In this document: one piece after another, positions 1 to 6,568 of the stretch
Layout: each line of letters begins with the position of its first letter
Position numbering within the stretch: the stretch's first letter is position 1
NCBI GenBank assembly: GCA_038850275.1
Contig: JAWCLZ010000005.1
Coordinates: forward strand, 1 to 64,000
Direction of reading: 5' to 3'
DNA length: 64,000 bases
Origin: JAWCLZ01 sp038850275
GTDB lineage: Archaea; Halobacteriota; JAWCLZ01
Translations under genes and position numbers: made by a program
Notes under the pieces: model-generated
Database searches by the model: none
What the model was told of the DNA's origin: nothing
What the model saw: the letters and a program-made list of their open reading frames with translations, nothing else

Positions 1-218
1 ATGGATTTGCTGAAAAAATAGTCTATGGAGTTGCTAGACTGGCGGAGTTCTTTGACCTATATGGCATAGATGGCGTAGTTAATGCGATTACGGCAGTTAT
101 AGTTCGAGGGGCTGCTAGGCTGCGGAAAGTTCAAACTGGAAGAGTGCAGGGCTATGCAAGTGCAATTATCGTGGGGGTAATACTACTTATAATAATTGCA
201 CTCTTAGGAGGTCGATAA
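1..218 (+). CDS. fpoL: Fpo/Nuo subunit L, C-terminal fragment
   Basis: The window opens inside a reading frame that ends with TAA at 216-218. The roughly 71 visible residues contain the typical C-terminal tail of the NuoL/FpoL antiporter-like subunit: a polar helix, the segment RKVQTGRVQGYA, then a final hydrophobic helix. The protein is a proton-pumping membrane subunit of complex I-like F420H2 or ferredoxin-type dehydrogenases. The next gene starts one base after the stop, and its ribosome site (GGAGGT, 207-212) lies inside this reading frame, so the genes are translationally coupled. The L-M-N order supports the call. Whether the electron donor is F420H2 (Fpo) or something else cannot be told here. 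Confidence 0.85.
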   Translation, partial: GFAEKIVYGVARLAEFFDLYGIDGVVNAITAVIVRGAARLRKVQTGRVQGYASAIIVGVILLIIIALLGGR

Positions 219-219
219 A

Positions 220-1719
220 ATGGCATTTCCCTATCTCTCAGCTTTACTTGCAGTTCCATTAATCGGTGCTATCGTAGTGTTCATAGTTAAGAATGATAAA
301 CTCATCAAGGGTATTTCAATAGCAGCTAGCTTCATAGACCTAGTGATTGCATTAGCTGCATATGCAAGTTTTGATTCAAGTTACACTGGCTATCAATTCC
401 TAGAGGGCCCGTTTACTTGGATTCGCGAAGCAGGCATATCGTATTTAGTTGGAGTAGATGGATTGAGCTTCCCACTAGTAATACTTACCACGCTCATCGC
501 TTTCGTGGCAATAGTTTACTCATGGGGAGAGAAACATAGAGTAAAGGAGTTCTTTGGATTGCTTCTCTTAATGGAAGTGGGCCTGCTAGGGGTATTTATA
601 TCCCTTGACTTCTTCATGTTCTACATCTTCTGGGAAGTTGTGTTAATTCCAATGTATTTCTTAATTGCAATCTGGGGCGGGCCAAGGAGAGACTATGCTT
701 CCATTAAATTCTTCATTTACACCCACGTAGCTGGAGTAGTAATGCTACTTGGGATCTTAGCGATGTATTTCCACGCTGCAAGTGTGCACGGCTATTATAC
801 CTTCAGCATGCTTGAGATCTCAACAGTGCAATTCCCCCTTGCTTTTCAATCAATTGTATTTCTAGCGCTCTTCTTTGGATTTGGCGTGAAAATGCCAGTA
901 TTCCCATTCCACACTTGGCTTCCAGATGCACACGTCGAAGCACCTACTCCTGGGAGTGTATATCTAGCTGCAGTTATGTTGAAAATGGGAGGCTATGGTT
1001 TAATACGCATCGCCGTGATGATGCTGCCTGAGGGAGCGAAGCAGTATACTTGGCTGCTCATAGCCATAGGCGTGCTCAGCATGGTATATGGAGCCATGAT
1101 TGCACTTGCAGCTGAAGATCTAAAGAGAATGATCGCGCTCTCAAGCATAAGCCACATGGGATATGTCACACTGGGTATCGCTACCATGAACCTCTATGGT
1201 TTAAGTGGAGCTATGTTCCAGATGTTTGCTCATGGAATCATATCTGGAGCGCTATTCATGATAGCTGGCTCGGTACACCATATTGCAGGAACTAGGTTGA
1301 TAAACTACTTAGGCGGTTTAGCAGGTAAATTGCCATTGCTTGGCACAGTAACAATGGTTAGCTTCCTTGCATCAGTTGGTGTCCCAAGCATGGCTGGCTT
1401 CATAGCTGAGTTCTTGGTATTCACAGGTGCCTTTAAAGCCTTTGTAACTGAGTCAAGCACCTATGCACCTTGGATCTACTTCAGCTTGGTAACCATTGCA
1501 CTAACAGCTGCGTACTATCTATGGGCCATGCAGCGGGCAATGTTCGGGCCTTATAATGTAAAACTTGGAGCGCATCCCCACGATCTACCTCCGCATGAAT
1601 TCATACCTCTAGCAATACTCGTGGCATTAATGCTTGCCTTTGGAATATGGCCTGCGCCATTGATGAATATGATCAATACATATGCACATCAGATGATCGC
1701 TCTCACAGGAGGGATTTAA
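220..1719 (+). CDS. fpoM: Fpo/Nuo proton-translocating subunit M
   Basis: This 499-residue polytopic membrane protein has the length and pattern of NuoM/FpoM. It keeps the transmembrane glutamate in FWEVVLIP (about E139) and the lysines in GFGVKMPVFPFHTW (about K224) and AVMLKMGGYG (about K255), which carry protons in this family. It is one of the antiporter-like subunits that couple electron transfer to proton movement across the membrane. The start ATG is one base after the upstream stop and has a GGAGGT site 7 bases before it. Its own stop abuts the ATG of subunit N. The Fpo symbol rests on archaeal context; NuoM is the general family name. Confidence 0.93.
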   Translation: MAFPYLSALLAVPLIGAIVVFIVKNDKLIKGISIAASFIDLVIALAAYASFDSSYTGYQFLEGPFTWIREAGISYLVGVDGLSFPLVILTTLIAFVAIVYSWGEKHRVKEFFGLLLLMEVGLLGVFISLDFFMFYIFWEVVLIPMYFLIAIWGGPRRDYASIKFFIYTHVAGVVMLLGILAMYFHAASVHGYYTFSMLEISTVQFPLAFQSIVFLALFFGFGVKMPVFPFHTWLPDAHVEAPTPGSVYLAAVMLKMGGYGLIRIAVMMLPEGAKQYTWLLIAIGVLSMVYGAMIALAAEDLKRMIALSSISHMGYVTLGIATMNLYGLSGAMFQMFAHGIISGALFMIAGSVHHIAGTRLINYLGGLAGKLPLLGTVTMVSFLASVGVPSMAGFIAEFLVFTGAFKAFVTESSTYAPWIYFSLVTIALTAAYYLWAMQRAMFGPYNVKLGAHPHDLPPHEFIPLAILVALMLAFGIWPAPLMNMINTYAHQMIALTGGI

Positions 1720-3198
1720 ATGGACTATGCCATAGTGGCGCCTGAGTTAATACTTGTTATATTTGCATTGATAATACCCCTCATAAGTCTATTCGCAGTA
1801 AAAGAAAACCCTAGAGTACTTGGAGGACTGGGGTTAATAGCATTGCTAGTTGCATTTGCACTCACACTGCAGTTAATAGGCGTGGATCAAACTCTATTTG
1901 AAGTATACAAGGTTGACGCTTACTCGCTATTCTTCAAATTGGTTTTCCTAACCGTGGGCATACTTGTAGCGATAGCCTCAATACTATACGTTGGGGAAGA
2001 GCCCCATCAAGCTGAGTATTATTCACTGCTCTTGCTCGCAACAGTGGGAATGATGGTGGTTGCATCAGCAAGTGATTTAATCACGCTATTCGTTGGACTT
2101 GAACTCGCAAGTTTAAGTACCTATGCACTTGCAGCTTTTGTCAAGCGTGATCCTCAGTGCAGTGAAGCAGCCATGAAATATTTCTTAATAGGTGCGCTAT
2201 CCTCAGCTTTAGCGCTTTATGGCATCTCATTGATATATGGAATCACAGGCACAACTAATCTATTGCTAGCGGCTAAGTCACAAGCAATACTTACCTTCGA
2301 ACCAGTTGCAGTAATAGCCGCGGTTTTCTTAATCGCTGGCTTTGGCTTCAAAATGGCAGCAGTGCCATTTCACATGTGGGCTCCAGATACCTATCATGGT
2401 GCGCCCACAACAGTCTCTGCATTCCTCGCTGCTGGGTCTAAAAAAATGGGCTTCGCAGCTGCATTTAAGATATTCATCATAGCTTTAATCGCGATTAAGG
2501 CAAACTGGACTTTGCTGTTTGCAATAATTGCAGCAATCACCATGACCCTAGGTAACGTCGTGGCAGTTGCTCAGACAAGTATAAAGCGCATGCTAGCTTA
2601 TTCCAGCATCGGGCAAGCGGGCTATATAATGGTTGGCCTAGCAGTAGCAACTCCCCTAGGGATTGCCTCTGGCTTACTTCAGGCTTTTGCACATGGTATA
2701 ATGAAGGCAGGAGCATTTATCGCAGCTGCAGCTGTAACATATATGCTGGTAAGAGACTATGGAGCCAAATATAAAGCTCAAACCAATGGAGGGGAAATCT
2801 CAACCGATGATATCGAAGCATACGCTGGCTTAGGCAAGCGAGCCCCTATAACGGCTTTCTGCATGCTCATATTCTTACTCTCGCTAGCTGGAGTGCCTCC
2901 ATTATTTGGCTTCGTCAGTAAGTTCTGGATCGTTATGGCAGCAATTCAAGCAGGCGGATATGCCATATGGCTAGCGGTTATATTAGTGTTGAACAGCGCG
3001 CTCTCGGTATATTATTACGTGAGGGTGATAAGATATATGTATGTAGTGCCAGCGAGAGAGGCTATAGTAAAGAGAGGAGAGCCTATAGCTTTTACAGTGC
3101 CTCTTGTAATCGCAACCATTGCACTCTTTGCCCTTGGACTATTCCCCGATAGAATAGTTGATTTTGCAATGAATGCCGCTCGAGCAATAATTCCTTAA
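1720..3198 (+). CDS. fpoN: Fpo/Nuo proton-translocating subunit N
   Basis: This 492-residue membrane protein has the NuoN/FpoN pattern, including GFGFKMAAVPFHMW followed by PDTYHGAP and the KKMGF lysine pair. It is the third antiporter-like subunit and usually closes the fpo/nuo operon. It does so here: the gene starts directly at the stop of subunit M and is followed by an AT-rich non-coding stretch. The ribosome site ACAGGAGGG lies at the end of the M gene. A large loop near residues 350-370 (KYKAQTNGGEISTDD) sits between membrane helices, as in relatives. Confidence 0.92.
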   Translation: MDYAIVAPELILVIFALIIPLISLFAVKENPRVLGGLGLIALLVAFALTLQLIGVDQTLFEVYKVDAYSLFFKLVFLTVGILVAIASILYVGEEPHQAEYYSLLLLATVGMMVVASASDLITLFVGLELASLSTYALAAFVKRDPQCSEAAMKYFLIGALSSALALYGISLIYGITGTTNLLLAAKSQAILTFEPVAVIAAVFLIAGFGFKMAAVPFHMWAPDTYHGAPTTVSAFLAAGSKKMGFAAAFKIFIIALIAIKANWTLLFAIIAAITMTLGNVVAVAQTSIKRMLAYSSIGQAGYIMVGLAVATPLGIASGLLQAFAHGIMKAGAFIAAAAVTYMLVRDYGAKYKAQTNGGEISTDDIEAYAGLGKRAPITAFCMLIFLLSLAGVPPLFGFVSKFWIVMAAIQAGGYAIWLAVILVLNSALSVYYYVRVIRYMYVVPAREAIVKRGEPIAFTVPLVIATIALFALGLFPDRIVDFAMNAARAIIP

Positions 3199-3370
3199 AC
3201 TTTCGAATCCTTAATTAAAAATTAATTTTAAATAAATAATTTATTAAAAAAAGTACCCTATACTATACACTATACTACGGCCCCATAGGGAAGACTTATT
3301 TTTCCCCCCTCTAACCCATTTTTCATAATCATAAGCAAAAAGCTTATTATTGAATTCCTCGTAAGGAAAT
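3199..3370 (+). terminator. intergenic terminator region after fpoN and promoter of next gene
   Basis: The 172 bases after the fpoN stop begin with a run of A/T. T-rich stretches suited to archaeal termination occur, notably TTATTTTT at about 3297-3304 followed by a C run. A direct repetition of CTATACTATACACTATACTA lies near 3257-3277. A TATA-like stretch (AAGCTTATTATT) around 3340-3351 fits a promoter for the downstream gene. No protein or structured RNA was recognised. Confidence 0.4.
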
Positions 3371-3790
3371 TTGGGGCTTAGAATGGGAGAGGAAAAATTA
3401 ATTGTTGAGCAAAGTGCCCAGAGAAGGGAAGGGGGAGGCTATTTAGAGAAACTCGCAAAAGCAATATTTCCCCCTGTATCAAGGCCAATTCCTCAGGCTA
3501 AGGTTGAGATTGGGAGGATGGAATCATCTGCAAAATTGAAGAAGCTTGAGAGCGAGCACCTTGCAAAGATCAGCATTTATACCATGAAGATAAATAGGTT
3601 AAATGAAGATCGCGAGAAACTCAAGAGCGCTATTGAAATATTAAAAGAACTCAATTTAGATGTCCCTGAGGAATATAATCTCAAAAAACGTAGTATGCAG
3701 GAAGAAGTGGAAGCCTTAGAGAAAGAGGTTGAAAGGGAGAAAATGCTGTTGAATTATTTACAAAGCAAAATACTCCCATTAATTAGATAG
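3371..3790 (+). CDS. coiled-coil protein of unknown function
   Basis: The frame opens with TTG at 3371; ATG at 3383, with TTGGGG upstream, is an equally good start and would remove four residues. The product is about 135-139 residues. The N-terminal third is proline-containing (IFPPVSRPIPQ). The rest is charged, Lys/Glu-rich and heptad-like, consistent with a long two-helix coiled coil. There is no signal peptide or membrane segment. It has its own promoter and lies just upstream of the RHH-KaiC gene in the same direction. I do not recognise a family. A structural or chromatin-associated role is possible but not supported directly. Confidence 0.6.
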   Translation: MGLRMGEEKLIVEQSAQRREGGGYLEKLAKAIFPPVSRPIPQAKVEIGRMESSAKLKKLESEHLAKISIYTMKINRLNEDREKLKSAIEILKELNLDVPEEYNLKKRSMQEEVEALEKEVEREKMLLNYLQSKILPLIR

Positions 3791-3887
3791 ATATATTTTT
3801 TCTTATTTTGATAAAAAATATAAAAAAGTTTATTTACACTAGGCAATATACATATCTTTGTAAAATTATGTTCATAGCAACTTAAAT

Positions 3888-4757
3888 TTGAACAAGGGCA
3901 ATTATATGTATCCAAGAAAGAGGCCCATTCATACCACTCTAAGTCCAGAGGCATATGCAATAATTCAGAAATATGAAAAAGAGCTTGGCAATATGAGCTC
4001 TGTACTTGAAAAAGCCCTGCGCGATTTAGATAAAACGAGATATAAAGCCAAGCTGGGGATAAAGGAATTCGACAAGATTTTAAGGAGAAAGAAAACAGGT
4101 ATAATTGGCTTCGATGATCTCATAGAGGGGGGGATACCTGAGAGTTTCATAATAGTTGTCACAGGAATCCCTGGCTCAGGGAAGACCACTTTTGCTATGC
4201 AATTCCTCATAAATGGAGCGGAAAATGGGGAGCGTGGCTTGCTTTTTTCATTTGAGGAAAGCGCGGAACAGCTCGCGAAGCATTGCTTGCGCTTCGGCTG
4301 GGACGTTGGCAAGTACATTGAAAGGGGAATGCTTGAGGTATTTGGTTTATCAATGCTTACAATAGAGGAAATTATTGATATCCTTGAAACCTATAAACCA
4401 AGTCGAGTGGTCTTTGATTCAATCAATGTGCTCTCCGACCTCGAGAGCTTTAGGCGGACTCACTCTTGGCGAAATCTATATAGAACGTTGAAGCAAAGGG
4501 GAATTACAAGCATAATAGTGACTGAGAAACAAAGCGGGTTGGATAATATTCACTTCGATGACTTCGATTTTATGGCAGATGGATTGATATTTCTAGATAA
4601 AAAAATTGACCTTGAAAAGGAAGAATTTCTACTTGCCATTTTAAAGATGAGAGCAACGAATGTAAAAAGCACGCCGGTGAACTTTAAATTCACTAAAAAT
4701 GGAATAGAGATCTACGGCGAGCCCTCGGTGAGTAGATTTTTAAAGCAAAATATTTGA
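3888..4757 (+). CDS. KaiC/RadA-like ATPase with N-terminal ribbon-helix-helix-like domain
   Basis: This protein of 283-289 residues begins with a ribbon-helix-helix-like stretch (residues about 11-50, HTTLSPEAYAIIQKYEKELG). A RecA-fold KaiC-type ATPase domain follows. Walker A is intact (GIPGSGKTT, about 93-101) and a Walker B-like strand reads RVVFDSINVL. Single-domain archaeal KaiC proteins are thought to be signalling ATPases, but their targets are mostly unknown; the RHH part suggests DNA or partner binding. The frame can start at TTG 3888, but ATG 3906 with AAGGG seven bases upstream is the better start. It is the only KaiC-type protein in this window with a normal P-loop; those at 41.6-43.5 kb are degenerate. 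Confidence 0.85.
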   Translation: MNKGNYMYPRKRPIHTTLSPEAYAIIQKYEKELGNMSSVLEKALRDLDKTRYKAKLGIKEFDKILRRKKTGIIGFDDLIEGGIPESFIIVVTGIPGSGKTTFAMQFLINGAENGERGLLFSFEESAEQLAKHCLRFGWDVGKYIERGMLEVFGLSMLTIEEIIDILETYKPSRVVFDSINVLSDLESFRRTHSWRNLYRTLKQRGITSIIVTEKQSGLDNIHFDDFDFMADGLIFLDKKIDLEKEEFLLAILKMRATNVKSTPVNFKFTKNGIEIYGEPSVSRFLKQNI

Positions 4758-4851
4758 AAACAACAATAGCAAAAAATTAACATAGCTTAAAATAATAAAC
4801 AACAGCAAAACTAATAGCAACAATCAGTAATGCCAACTTGTTTAACCTCAA

Positions 4852-5784
4852 TCAATTAACTTGCATTTTAATTAATTCCCTTAACCCCTCTCTTAAATTC
4901 ACTTTTGGTTTAAATCCTAGGGATTTAGCTTTGCGTATATCAGCATAGCTCTGCTTGATATCTCCCTCTCTAGGCTTAGTATAAACTGGTTTTAGTTTCT
5001 TGCCAGCTATTTCAATTATTTCAGCTGCTAATGCTTTAATCATCGTGGGCTTGCCAGTTCCAACATTGTAGACCTGGCCAATTGCCTTCTGCTTCCTCAT
5101 TGCTAGGAGAGTGAATCTTACCACGTCGTAAACGCTTATGAAGTCTCTAGTTTGAGTTCCATCTCCCTCAATAACTGGAGGCTCTCCCTTTTTCACGCGA
5201 TCTATGAACCTGCAGATAACACCTGAATATGGATTCTCCACTTTCTGTCGAGGGCTGTAGATATTAAAAGGCCTTAAGCAAACCACTGGCAAGCCATAGA
5301 TATGATAGAAAACTTGGCAGTATTTCTCTCCAGCTAGCTTGCTCGCACCATATGGCGAAATTGGATTAACTGAATGTTCTTCATCTATGGGGAGATATTT
5401 GGGCATGCCATAAACAGCAGCTGAGCTGAAGTATATAAATCTCGAGAGGTTTAAATTTTTTGCAGCACTAAGGAGATTCAGCGTGCCAATAGTGTTTACT
5501 TGGAGATCGTAAAGGGGATTCGTCAAGGACTTGGTAACGCTGATCTGCGCAGCACAGTGAATTATTATATCAATATCTAACTCTCTAAAAAGCTTGCGTA
5601 GAATTTTTAAATCTCTTACGTCTCCTTTAATTATGGTTACATTAGGCAGCTTATTTATAGCATTTGAAGTAAAATTATCGAGCACAATAACTTCATTTTC
5701 TCTTCCTAGCTCTTCCGCGATATATGAGCCAACTTGGCCCATTCCACCTGTGATTAAAACTCGCTGCATATTTATAAAATACAT
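4852..5784 (-). CDS. NAD-dependent sugar-nucleotide epimerase/dehydratase (GalE/WbpP-like)
   Basis: This is an extended short-chain dehydrogenase. It has an N-terminal Rossmann glycine motif (ITGGMGQVG), the acidic strand end VVLDN, and the catalytic YxxxK in SPYGASKLAGEKY. Such enzymes interconvert UDP- or dTDP-hexoses for glycans; the exact substrate cannot be read from sequence. An ATG exists at 5784, but a TATA-like box (ATTTATAT, 5793-5800) places transcription start near 5770. The leaderless ATG at 5769 (MQRVLITGG, 305 residues) is therefore more likely. It lies next to two exported surface-type proteins, so S-layer or surface glycosylation is a reasonable inference. Confidence 0.85.
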   Translation of the reverse strand: MYFINMQRVLITGGMGQVGSYIAEELGRENEVIVLDNFTSNAINKLPNVTIIKGDVRDLKILRKLFRELDIDIIIHCAAQISVTKSLTNPLYDLQVNTIGTLNLLSAAKNLNLSRFIYFSSAAVYGMPKYLPIDEEHSVNPISPYGASKLAGEKYCQVFYHIYGLPVVCLRPFNIYSPRQKVENPYSGVICRFIDRVKKGEPPVIEGDGTQTRDFISVYDVVRFTLLAMRKQKAIGQVYNVGTGKPTMIKALAAEIIEIAGKKLKPVYTKPREGDIKQSYADIRKAKSLGFKPKVNLREGLRELIKMQVN

Positions 5785-5792
5785 CTAGAGGG

Positions 5793-5800
5793 ATATAAAT
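5793..5800 (-). promoter_or_regulatory. TATA-like box of the epimerase gene
   Basis: On the minus strand ATTTATAT lies centred about 27 bases before ATG 5769, the standard archaeal distance for a leaderless transcript. It decides the start choice for the epimerase. Confidence 0.5.
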
Positions 5801-5863
5801 TAAATTTCATTAGCCTATATGAACATTTTATATTAGTAAGTGTTCAAAATAATTTAAAAATGT

Positions 5864-5962
5864 ATGATCTTGGATATTGCTTCCATGCTTTTTGCTATAG
5901 GAATTCTTTATTTAATCGGCAAGCTATTCGACCGCCTTGAGGCAAAAGCAAGAATTCGATAG
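5864..5962 (+). CDS. possible 32-residue membrane peptide
   Basis: A short frame, ATG 5864 to TAG 5962, encodes MILDIASMLFAIGILYLIG followed by a charged tail (KLFDRLEAKARIR). This is one hydrophobic helix with a basic amphipathic end. A TATA-like box (TTTATATTA, 5827-5835) lies at the right distance for a leaderless message. An inverted pair GAACA (5821-5825) / TGTTC (5841-5845) brackets that box. The stop abuts the convergent end of the exported-protein gene. It has no recognised family, and the evidence is the promoter plus the coherent amphipathic composition only. Confidence 0.35.
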   Translation: MILDIASMLFAIGILYLIGKLFDRLEAKARIR

Positions 5963-6409
5963 TTATTCGTTCTTGATTTGAGCTTCAATTTGAATATCTC
6001 CCCTTAAGCGATAAGTCTTCATGGCCTTCATGATTCTAGCTGTGAAGCCAGAGATGCTTGATAGTATTGCTATGGCTATTAAAACCCAGTTTGGAAGCCC
6101 TGAAATAGTTTCCATCGTCATATAATTATTTTTTTCCCCCTGAGAAATAGGTTTCAAGGTCAAGTCTACTTGTGCTCCACCGCTATGTACATCTATGACC
6201 CTAGTTATAGCTACATTACCAGCTGTAATTTGAACTTCATCTCCATCTCGATAGTTATCAAGTGTAACACTATATCTCCCGAGTTCGTCAGTTACATCAA
6301 ACTTGGTTTGACCAGTTGCTATTTCTCTAACAATGACTGTTACCCCTGAAGCTGGCTCTTCATTTAATTTAACATATCCATAGATTGGATAGGGAATTTG
6401 AATAGCCAC
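5963..6409 (-). CDS. membrane-anchored exported protein with carboxypeptidase-regulatory-like domain (signal peptide frameshifted off)
   Basis: The open part starts at GTG 6409 and encodes 148 residues. It holds a carboxypeptidase-regulatory-like beta domain (IYGYVKLNEEPASGV through TLDNYRDGDEV), close in sequence to the N-terminal domain of the neighbouring 511-residue protein. A C-terminal membrane helix (WVLIAIAILSSI) and a basic tail follow. GTG 6409 is an unlikely true start. The same frame continues upstream as RFGLLCIVILISTIGAVA, a signal-peptide core, and the basic n-region with a TTG start and ribosome site (6517-6532) is present one frame away, across the TTAGGG tract. One missing base in that tract explains the break. 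The full form would be about 185 residues with a signal peptide and a C-terminal anchor. Confidence 0.75.
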   Translation of the reverse strand: MAIQIPYPIYGYVKLNEEPASGVTVIVREIATGQTKFDVTDELGRYSVTLDNYRDGDEVQITAGNVAITRVIDVHSGGAQVDLTLKPISQGEKNNYMTMETISGLPNWVLIAIAILSSISGFTARIMKAMKTYRLRGDIQIEAQIKNE

Positions 6410-6460
6410 TGCACCTATGGTTGAGATTAAAATAACTATGCAGAGTAATCCAAATCTTAA

Positions 6461-6495
6461 CCTAACCCTAACCCTAACCCTAACCCTAATCCTAA
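6461..6495 (-). repeat. telomere-like (TTAGGG)n microsatellite
   Basis: Read on the minus strand the tract is TTAGGA (6495-6490), four TTAGGG units (6489-6466), then a five-base unit TTAGG (6465-6461), followed by TTAAGATTTGG. On the plus strand it appears as CCTAA followed by CCCTAA repeats. It lies within the signal-peptide coding region of the leftward exported-protein gene. Whole-unit changes would keep frame, but a change in a G run shifts it. Confidence 0.95.
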
Positions 6496-6519
6496 TCTTC
6501 TAAATATTCTCTTTATCAA
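6461..6519 (-). pseudogene. detached 5' end (start codon, n-region, repeat) of the exported-protein gene
   Basis: Reading leftward, TTG 6519 is preceded by GAGGTG (6527-6532) at 7 bases. It encodes MIKRIFRR and then Leu-Gly repeats from TTAGGA and TTAGGG units, and hits TAA because the last unit is TTAGG rather than TTAGGG. Restoring one G joins it to LRFGLLCIVILIST and the rest of the gene. The paralogue at 8104 likewise starts TTG and MIKR, which supports this as the genuine start. It may be a phase-off allele, a recent mutation or an assembly error. Confidence 0.7.
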
Positions 6520-6555
6520 TAGATTGCACCTCTTTGTAAAAAAATTTGATTGAGC

Positions 6556-6565
6556 ATATTTAAGC
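6556..6565 (-). promoter_or_regulatory. TATA-like box before the repeat-bearing gene
   Basis: CTTAAATATG on the minus strand lies about 40 bases before the TTG start at 6519, just beyond the stop codon of the upstream 511-residue gene. It would give a short leader carrying the GAGGTG ribosome site. Confidence 0.35.
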
Positions 6566-6568
6566 TGC

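Noticed and set aside
6461..6495. TTAGGG repeat as a true chromosome end or interstitial telomere
   Set aside because: It is only about six units, lies inside a gene frame with flanking unique sequence, and archaeal chromosomes are circular.
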